Shown: in pieces, positions 58,260 through 64,000 of the stretch | Numbering within the stretch: the stretch's first letter is position 1 | Layout of the letters: each line of letters opens with the position of its first letter | Assembly (NCBI GenBank): GCA_964591085.1 | Contig: CAZPXH010000006.1 | Location: forward strand, 1 to 64,000 | DNA: 64,000 nucleotides | Origin: CAZPXH01 sp964591085 | GTDB lineage: Bacteria; Spirochaetota; Spirochaetia; DSM-27196; CAZPXH01 | Reading direction: 5' to 3' | Made by a program: the position numbers and the translations under genes | Notes under the pieces: generated by a model | Database searches by the model: none | Told to the model about the DNA's origin: nothing | The model's input: only the letters and a program-made list of their open reading frames with translations

Positions 58260-59344
58260 GCCTCTGCCCCCATGCTGCCAGCTTCCTGCGTGCGGCTGCG
58301 GCGTGACATCTTCTGCAGATTCTTCACCTCCTGCCAGGCGGGCGTCTCCCTGACCTCATCACTGTAGAGAAAGCAGCGAACCTTGCGGTCATTCTCCACC
58401 TCAACCAATGCGGGTTCTGCCTCCCAGCACTTCTTCATCACTTTTGGGCAACGGGGCGCAAACCGGCAGCCATTGGGGAAGTTCCGCGCATCCGGCGGTG
58501 CGCCAGGAATTGCCGTCAGCAGGTGTCGGGAGCCGTCAGCATTGGTTTTGCTGGTTCCAAGTACCGGCACTGATCCGAGCAGGCCCTGAGTGTAGGGGTG
58601 CAGTGGCTTGGCAAAGATGTCCCTGACCGGAGCAGCTTCAACGGCAACCCCTGCGTACATGACAAGCACCCGCTCCGTGAAGCTCGCGATAACCGCAAGG
58701 TCGTGGGTGATGAACATGATGGAAGTATCAACCTTGTTCTTGAGGTCACCCATGAGCCGGAGGATCTGCGCCTGTATCGTGACGTCCAGCGCGGTTGTCG
58801 GCTCGTCCGCAATCATCACAGAGGGCTCGCACGCCATTGCAATGGCAATCATTACCCGCTGCCGCAGTCCACCGGAAAGCTGGAAGGGATACTCGTGGAT
58901 CCGCTCTTTCGGCTCCGAGATTCCCACGAGATCCAGGAGGCGAACGCTTTCGTCCAGTGCCTCTTTCTCGCTCATGTCCCGGTGAAGCAGCAAAGCCTCC
59001 GAGATCTGGTAGCCAACGGTGAAGACGGGGTTCAGAGAAGTCATCGGTTCCTGGAAGATCATGCTGATCCGGTTTCCCCGGACCTTGCGCATCTCCGTTT
59101 CGCTGACCGTCAGCAGGTCCCTGCCTTCCAGCATTATCTCGCCGGACTCAATTTTGCCGGGCGGATCGGGGACCAGGCGCATTATTGACATGCTGGTCTG
59201 GCTCTTGCCGGAACCGGACTCACCAACAATTCCGAGGGTTTCCCCACGGCGGAGGGTGAAGTCCAGGCCGTCAACGGCGCGCACGGTGTAGCCGTGCATG
59301 TGGAAGTAGGTGCGGAGGTCTTTCACCTCCAGAAGCTTGTCCAT
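58256..59344 (-). CDS. oppD: Peptide ABC transporter ATP-binding protein (OppD/DppD type)
   Basis: Second ATPase of the importer, 362 aa. Walker A is GESGSGKSQTSMSIMRL, Q loop IFQEPMTSLNPVFTVGYQISEALLLH, signature LSGGLRQRVMIAIAMACEPS, Walker B VMIADEPTTALDVTIQAQIL, H loop ITHDLAVIASF. The C-terminal oligopeptide domain includes HPYTQGLLGSVP and GCRFAPRCPKVMKKCWEAEP, with the four cysteines typical of OppD. It has no insertion like that in OppF. oppC ends 27 bases upstream. Confidence 0.95.
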   Translation of the reverse strand: MDKLLEVKDLRTYFHMHGYTVRAVDGLDFTLRRGETLGIVGESGSGKSQTSMSIMRLVPDPPGKIESGEIMLEGRDLLTVSETEMRKVRGNRISMIFQEPMTSLNPVFTVGYQISEALLLHRDMSEKEALDESVRLLDLVGISEPKERIHEYPFQLSGGLRQRVMIAIAMACEPSVMIADEPTTALDVTIQAQILRLMGDLKNKVDTSIMFITHDLAVIASFTERVLVMYAGVAVEAAPVRDIFAKPLHPYTQGLLGSVPVLGTSKTNADGSRHLLTAIPGAPPDARNFPNGCRFAPRCPKVMKKCWEAEPALVEVENDRKVRCFLYSDEVRETPAWQEVKNLQKMSRRSRTQEAGSMGAEA

Positions 59345-59371
59345 GCGATTCTGTTTCCTGTTCTCCTGGAT

Positions 59372-60826
59372 CTAGTGCTTGCTCTTGGGGTCTACGCTGT
59401 CCCGAATTCCGTCACCAAACAGGTTCCAGGCCATGATGGCCAGGAAGATCAGGAAGCCCGGAATCAGGATCCAGGGGAACTGCTGCATTACCCGGTTATT
59501 GCGAGCGGCAGACAGCATCAGCCCCCAGCTTGCCTGTGGTTCGGTGATGCCCAGGCCAAGGAGGCTGAGCGCGGACTCACCCAGGATGAAGCCCGGGATG
59601 GAAAGCGTGACTTGTACAATGGTGAAAGAAAAGGTGTTGGGGAGGATGTGCCTCCGGATGATGCGCAACCAGGAAAGACCCATGGTCCGCGCTGACATCA
59701 CGTAGTCCTCGGTCTTGATTGAAAGCACCAGGCCCCTGATGACTCGGGACAGCGCTGCCCAACCAAGGAAGGACAGAATCATGACAATGAACAGGTAAAC
59801 CTGAACGGAGGTGAGACCCGCCGGCAACGCAGCTCTCAATGCAAACAACAGGTAGATGGAGGGAATGGACAGCAAAACCTCTGCTATCCGCATCAGTACG
59901 GTGTCTACCGCCCCCCCAAAGTACCCGCTGATTCCTCCGATCAGCAGACCAATCAGGAACGAGATGAAGGTACCAATGAGACCGACCGAGAGCGAGATCC
60001 GAGCTCCATGCATCAAGCGGGACAGCTGATCCCGCCCCAGTGAGTCGGTTCCCCAGCGAAAGTACCCACCGGTGGGACTGGTCCACAGATGCCTCCGGGC
60101 CTGGAACAGCCCCAGGAAGCGATACGGTGTGCCTTCCGCAAACAGACCCATGAAGTTTTTGTTGCCCTTGGCCAGGATGAGCTCAAGGGGCTGCTCTTCT
60201 CCGGCAACGATAGTGGTACCCACCTGAAAGCGATAGCGGGCATCTGGATCCGGATCACGCTCCAGCCGAGCCAGCTCATCTTGCAAGCGGTCCAGCACCG
60301 GGCTGTCCTCGCTGAGACGGTAGTGGGCGCGCACATCCTCCCGGATTACCGCGGCACGGCCGGCTTCTTCCCGCGCGGTGCTGATGGAACGCAACTCATT
60401 GCGAACGATTGTCGGCTCAATGGATACGGCCCGGATGGCGCGCGGCGGAATGACGCCGTAGCTCTTATCCGACAGGTTCACCAGGCGCTGTTCCAGCGTG
60501 TACGGGCGGAAGCCCCGAGAGCCGTCCGGATTCTCATAGAACCAGTAGGTCCGGGTGGGCGGATGGAAGCTCTTGGCCTTGTCCGTCCAGGTCATGTCGA
60601 AGGGCGCGAGAAAGTCTGCAAACACCGCGATGAAGTACAACAGGATGAGGATGACAAAGCCAACCTTGCCCAGGGTGTGTTTGCGGAAACGCCGCAGGTA
60701 GATGGACCAGATGCTTTCGTTCTTATCTCCTACGGCTTCCCGCACTGCCAGGAGCTCCTGACTGGTCACTCCGGGATCGTCAGTCGGCTGGGTGGCCGGG
60801 CTCTGTGTCTTTGTTCTATCTGCCAT
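59372..60826 (-). CDS. oppC: Peptide ABC transporter permease (OppC type) with large periplasmic insertion
   Basis: Inner-membrane permease, 484 aa against about 300 in E. coli. After the first helix (VGFVILILLYFIAVFADFLAPF, about 55-77) comes a soluble stretch of about 175 residues before the conserved FRWGTDSLGRDQLSRLMHGARISLSVGLIG at 257. Longer OppC proteins with segments such as NFMGLFAEGTPYRFLGLF are known in other bacteria, so the insertion is a variant form and not an assembly error. Five more helices follow, with the EAA-type loop near ARTMGLSWLRIIRRHILPNTF. It overlaps oppB by one base (TGATG). Confidence 0.93.
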   Translation of the reverse strand: MADRTKTQSPATQPTDDPGVTSQELLAVREAVGDKNESIWSIYLRRFRKHTLGKVGFVILILLYFIAVFADFLAPFDMTWTDKAKSFHPPTRTYWFYENPDGSRGFRPYTLEQRLVNLSDKSYGVIPPRAIRAVSIEPTIVRNELRSISTAREEAGRAAVIREDVRAHYRLSEDSPVLDRLQDELARLERDPDPDARYRFQVGTTIVAGEEQPLELILAKGNKNFMGLFAEGTPYRFLGLFQARRHLWTSPTGGYFRWGTDSLGRDQLSRLMHGARISLSVGLIGTFISFLIGLLIGGISGYFGGAVDTVLMRIAEVLLSIPSIYLLFALRAALPAGLTSVQVYLFIVMILSFLGWAALSRVIRGLVLSIKTEDYVMSARTMGLSWLRIIRRHILPNTFSFTIVQVTLSIPGFILGESALSLLGLGITEPQASWGLMLSAARNNRVMQQFPWILIPGFLIFLAIMAWNLFGDGIRDSVDPKSKH

Positions 60827-61965
60827 CAGGAAATCCTCACTCTTGGGTCTACCAGTGCCAGGAGAATGTCAGCAATAAGATTACCAATAACCAGCAGGAT
60901 CACGCCGTACACCAGGGAGCCGACGACCAGGTAGGTGTCTTGCTGCAGGACTGCCTGCAGGATCAGCCGGCCGAGGCCCGGCCAGGAAAGCACGGTTTCG
61001 GTCAGCGCTGCACCAGCCATGATGTTGCCGATTTGAAATCCGAGGATGGTGATCATGGGATTGATAGCGTTCCGCAGTGCGTGGCGATACACCACAACGC
61101 GCTCGACCTGCCCTTTTGCCCGCGCCGTCACTATGTACTGCTGATTCATGATCTCAAGCATGTTTGCGCGCATCACACGGGTAAGGCCCGCCATTGCGCT
61201 GGTACCCAAAACAAAGACCGGAAGGATCATGTGCCATGCAACATTCGCCGCGCGTGCAAAGAAGCCAAGATTCTCAACGCCCAGGCTTCTCATTCCTCCA
61301 AGGGGCAGCGGGATGTTGAACTCCAGGATGAAGAAGAGCATCAGGAATGCCAGGAAGAAGTTGGGTATAGCCAGGCCCACGAAGGCCAGGGCGGAGATGG
61401 TCTGATCCTGCCATTTGTACTGATTGGTCGCCGCCCATATTCCGGCCGGTATGCTGAACCCCCAGGCCAGCACCAAGGTTGTCAGAGCAAGGAGGACGGT
61501 ATTCAGTGCTCTCGTGGTCACCAGGAAGGTGACGGGAGCCTTGAAGGTAATGGATATCCCAAAGTCACCCTGAATTGCGTTCCAGACATAGAGGATGAAC
61601 TGCACCGACCAGTGTCGGTCCAGCCCAAACTGCACCCGCAGCCTGTCAACGTCTCCCGGCTCATTGGTGGGGTCCAGCTCAAACTGCGTGAGGATGTCTC
61701 CCGGGGCCAGCTGCACCAGCGCAAAGCCCAGGGCAATCACCATGAACAGCGTCGGGATCAATTGCAGCATTCGCCGCAAAATAAAGCTCAACAGAGCCGG
61801 ACTGAACCACGCCAGCCGGAATACCCAGCTGACAAGCTCTGTCAACAGAAGCGCGCCAAACCAGCTGCTCCCGGTCAGCAACAGCACTATGTACAGAACC
61901 AGGTCCAGGATGAAGCTGAACTTCCAGTCCACGCTGCGCAGTTTTCCCAACACAAAAGCGAACAT
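60826..61965 (-). CDS. oppB: Peptide ABC transporter permease (OppB type)
   Basis: Inner-membrane permease, 379 aa. Its first 60 residues add one or two extra helices (FILDLVLYIVLLLTGSSWFGALLLTELVSWVF) before the usual start FILRRMLQLIPTLFMVIALGFALVQLAPGD. Then follow the periplasmic segment LDPTNEPGDVDRLRVQFGLDRHWSVQFILYVWNAIQGDFG and five helices, with the EAA loop TVRAKGQVERVV-like (TARAKGQVERVVVYRHALRNAINPMITI). Together with OppC it forms the channel. The gene starts 207 bases after the binding-protein stop. Confidence 0.93.
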   Translation of the reverse strand: MFAFVLGKLRSVDWKFSFILDLVLYIVLLLTGSSWFGALLLTELVSWVFRLAWFSPALLSFILRRMLQLIPTLFMVIALGFALVQLAPGDILTQFELDPTNEPGDVDRLRVQFGLDRHWSVQFILYVWNAIQGDFGISITFKAPVTFLVTTRALNTVLLALTTLVLAWGFSIPAGIWAATNQYKWQDQTISALAFVGLAIPNFFLAFLMLFFILEFNIPLPLGGMRSLGVENLGFFARAANVAWHMILPVFVLGTSAMAGLTRVMRANMLEIMNQQYIVTARAKGQVERVVVYRHALRNAINPMITILGFQIGNIMAGAALTETVLSWPGLGRLILQAVLQQDTYLVVGSLVYGVILLVIGNLIADILLALVDPRVRIS

Positions 61966-62109
61966 TCACAGATCCTTCCAGAGTCTCTATTCGCGGTCCA
62001 CCGGACCACGGGTCACCCTATTGGGGGATGACAGGCAGCCTCGCGGCTGCCGAGCGCCTGTCCCGGTCGGCAGAAGTCCCCGGCCGGCAGAGCCTTCTGT
62101 CGTACGGGA

Positions 62110-62148
62110 TAAGCAAAGAATGGCCTGGCGGACGAATCCACCAGGCCA
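62110..62148 (-). terminator. Hairpin with short T-rich tail between oppA and oppB
   Basis: Read leftward, TGGCCTGG (62148-62141) pairs with CCAGGCCA (62128-62121) with further pairing inside the loop (GGA with TCC). It is followed by TTCTTTGCTT. Located just after the binding-protein gene, it could be a partial terminator or an mRNA-protecting hairpin giving more OppA than permease. The rest of 61966-62172 shows nothing else I can identify. Confidence 0.5.
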
Positions 62149-62172
62149 CTGAAGTCAACGACTTGAAATGTC

Positions 62173-64000
62173 TCAGTCGTCGATGAAGAAGAACTCAATC
62201 GCGCCCTTGAACCCATAGGCATCAAAGGGATGAACGATGATGTTCCCGATGTTGGCCTTATAGGCGGAAATGCTGGCCGGGTTGAAGGTGTAAACCCACG
62301 GCACCTCGCGGATCCAGATTTCCTGCATCTCATCATAGTACGGCACTGCCGCTTCCTCGGTGGGGCTGGTGACCGCAAGGTCATACAGCTCATCCACGCG
62401 GGCCTCCCATGCACGGCGGGGGCTTTCCTGGAGCGGCTCAATCATGTGCAGGTTACCGTCGGACGGATACACGTTGGATCCAAAGACAGGACCAATGTTT
62501 CCGGTAAGACCGATGAGGATCAGCTCCCAGTCATAGCTGGAGACCAGCTGGTTGACCAGAACGTTGAAGTCAATCGGGTTTGGAATGATCTCAAGACCAA
62601 CGTTTGCGGCTTCCTGGGCAAAGAGCTCAACAATCCGCTCTCGAACACGGTTACCCGCGTTGGTGGAGAGGGTCAGAGAGATCTTGTTACCATCCGGATC
62701 CTCGCGGAATCCGTCTCCGTCACGGTCAATGTAGTCGATGCTGTCAAGCAGATTGGCGGCACGATCGGGGTCGTATGGGTACGCAATGTCCTCGGCGGTC
62801 TCCAGAAAGAAGGGGCTCTGAACCGGGATGAAGCTGTACTGGGGGAATCCGTAGCCAAAGGCAATGTTGTTGATGATTGTCTGGCGATCAACGAGGTGTG
62901 CCATGGCAACGCGGAAGGTGTCGTTGCTGTTCCAGGTCAGTGCAGGGGGCTCAAGTCCGGTATCATCTTCACCCTCAATGGGGTTCTGGTTGAACGTGAT
63001 GAACTGCGTTCCACCGGCCGGACCAACGTTCCACAGGGTCAGACCAACTCCGTCGGCCTGCTCCAGAACAGTGCTCACGTCCTCACCGCGGATACCAAGG
63101 CCATCAATCTGACCGGCAAGCAGGTTCTGCAACTGGGTGTCCTGGTCCGGAATAATCCGGTAGACGATTTCGTCCAGATAGGGCAGCTGCGTGCCAGAGG
63201 CATCGGTGCGGTAGTAGTTGGGGTTGCGGGCCATTCGCACAAGCTCACCGGGTACGTACTCGGCGATGGTGAAGGGACCTGCGCCAACGATGGTGGTTAC
63301 GTCTGCATCAACACCGAATGCACTGTTGGCAGCGGCGTAGTTGACGCTGGGATCCTTGATCTCAACGACGTTGCCTTCCTCATCGTACTCGTACTCATAG
63401 TCCAACCCGACAGAAGGAGTCCATCCAATGATGGACGCCCACACGTGCAACGGCTCGGGGGTAATCCCGGTCAAACCCAGCACGTCAATGTAGGTGGTAG
63501 GCAGCGTAGCGCGGTAGGTCAGCTCGTCCACAACTTCAAAGACCACGGGCTCATCGCGGCCGGTGTCCGGGTTCTCCAGGAAGAGCGAATTTCGGACGCT
63601 CTGATCCACGTCCTCACGGAGGTACAGGTGGTTCATGGTGAACACCAGGTCCTCAGCGGTGACGGGCTCACCATCGCTCCACAGCAGACCTTGGCGCAGG
63701 GTACCTGTGACGGTCCGGCCGTCCGCGCTGATCTCCCAGGTAGCGAGGCGTGGCTCGTATTCCAGGTCCAGCTGGCTCCGTGCCCAAGTGCTTTCCTGGG
63801 TCAGGTCCGTGATGTCCGTGGTGGACGTCTCGGCTGCAATGACGGAGTTTAGAGAGTTGGGGTCACTCAGGCTGGCAAGCACCAGGGTGCCGCCGCGCTG
63901 ACCGATTTCCCATGCCGAGTAGTCAATGTTTTCGATTCCATCGAAACTGATGCCGGCAAGTTCGTCCTCAACATCAACTACTTCTTCGCCACCACCGCCA
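62173..64000 (-). CDS. oppA: Oligopeptide-binding protein, family 5 (N-terminus cut by window edge)
   Basis: Extracytoplasmic receptor for the Opp importer; 608 residues are visible and the start lies beyond base 64000. The visible N-terminal part has a Gly run followed by acidic residues (GGGGEEVVDVEDE), like the linker after a lipoprotein cysteine. Family 5 features: SWEIG-like opening AWEIGQRGGTLVLASLSDP, TLRQGLLWSDGEPVTAEDLVFTMNHLYLRED, GAGPFTIAEYVPGELVRMARNPNYYRTDASGTQLPYLDEIVYRIIPDQ (in outline), and RDGDGFREDPDGNKISLTLSTNAGN. It ends EFFFIDD. First visible gene of the oppABCDF operon. Confidence 0.93.
   Translation of the reverse strand, partial: GGGGEEVVDVEDELAGISFDGIENIDYSAWEIGQRGGTLVLASLSDPNSLNSVIAAETSTTDITDLTQESTWARSQLDLEYEPRLATWEISADGRTVTGTLRQGLLWSDGEPVTAEDLVFTMNHLYLREDVDQSVRNSLFLENPDTGRDEPVVFEVVDELTYRATLPTTYIDVLGLTGITPEPLHVWASIIGWTPSVGLDYEYEYDEEGNVVEIKDPSVNYAAANSAFGVDADVTTIVGAGPFTIAEYVPGELVRMARNPNYYRTDASGTQLPYLDEIVYRIIPDQDTQLQNLLAGQIDGLGIRGEDVSTVLEQADGVGLTLWNVGPAGGTQFITFNQNPIEGEDDTGLEPPALTWNSNDTFRVAMAHLVDRQTIINNIAFGYGFPQYSFIPVQSPFFLETAEDIAYPYDPDRAANLLDSIDYIDRDGDGFREDPDGNKISLTLSTNAGNRVRERIVELFAQEAANVGLEIIPNPIDFNVLVNQLVSSYDWELILIGLTGNIGPVFGSNVYPSDGNLHMIEPLQESPRRAWEARVDELYDLAVTSPTEEAAVPYYDEMQEIWIREVPWVYTFNPASISAYKANIGNIIVHPFDAYGFKGAIEFFFIDD

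Noticed and set aside
60805..62031. 408-codon plus-strand open frame
   Set aside because: Antisense shadow of oppB, whose helices and motifs are clear on the other strand.
62230..63852. 540-codon open frame on the plus strand
   Set aside because: It is the antisense shadow of the oppA binding-protein gene; no recognisable domain, and high-GC codon bias keeps the opposite strand open.

Overview
The window is high-GC bacterial chromosome, densely coded, with no insertion sequences, CRISPR arrays or phage genes. It probably comes from a free-living spirochaete of the Spirochaeta/Alkalispirochaeta kind. That is an inference from the mix of FliS, the small conserved protein at 33179-33769, a NodB-like secreted beta-propeller protein, Opp-type transporters and many HisKA_2-type sensor kinases; no 16S gene is present to prove it.

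Layout. 1-4.8 kb: a CHASE2 adenylate cyclase (cut by the left edge) faces an operon of a secreted, possibly outer-membrane protein and a FecR-domain protein. 4.8-6.4 kb: an orphan PAS/HisKA_2 kinase. 6.5-17.9 kb: a metal and pterin-cofactor region. It holds Mop, a ZevA/ZevB-like pair, the leftward operon tupA-tupB-tupC-moeA-moaA-moaC-mog, and the divergent genes for a tungsten aldehyde:ferredoxin oxidoreductase (AOR), two MoaD-like proteins, a MoeB/ThiF-like enzyme and MoaE. A Moco/Tuco-type riboswitch lies between a good sigma-70 promoter and the AOR gene. Together these genes import tungstate, build molybdopterin, insert the metal and supply AOR.

17.9-23.8 kb: two-component and c-di-GMP signalling genes (REC-kinase, REC-GGDEF, PAS-kinase, single-domain regulator), a MATE exporter and two small conserved proteins. 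A tRNA-Cys gene is antisense to the end of the last regulator. 23.8-27.1 kb: ndk-pepF-gpsA, leftward. 27.2-28.7 kb: a secreted trypsin-like protease.

28.7-39.8 kb: one long leftward array of tightly packed genes: Nudix hydrolase, MoxR-type AAA+ ATPase, VWA protein with an HExxH motif, 5-formyltetrahydrofolate cyclo-ligase, a small conserved protein, a class III cyclase fused to a large NTPase, a stand-alone cyclic-nucleotide-binding protein and a patatin phospholipase. The last three look like a sensor, relay and effector and are the best candidate for an undescribed signalling system.

39.8-46 kb: cysE on the plus strand, then leftward fliS, a possible flagellar chaperone, polA, coaE and a SPOR protein. 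46-57 kb: a degenerate NodB protein, PhoH, an XPB-type helicase with its partner, fused aroDE, an EAL phosphodiesterase and a small membrane protein. 57-64 kb: an oppABCDF peptide-transport operon whose binding-protein gene runs off the right edge.

A recurring feature is a -10 hexamer only 6-10 bases before the start codon (cyclase, mop, tupA, moaD, ndk, cysE, polA, phoH), which predicts leaderless mRNAs. No gene-free stretch exceeds 300 bases. The convergent gap at 8223-8335 holds nothing I can recognise.
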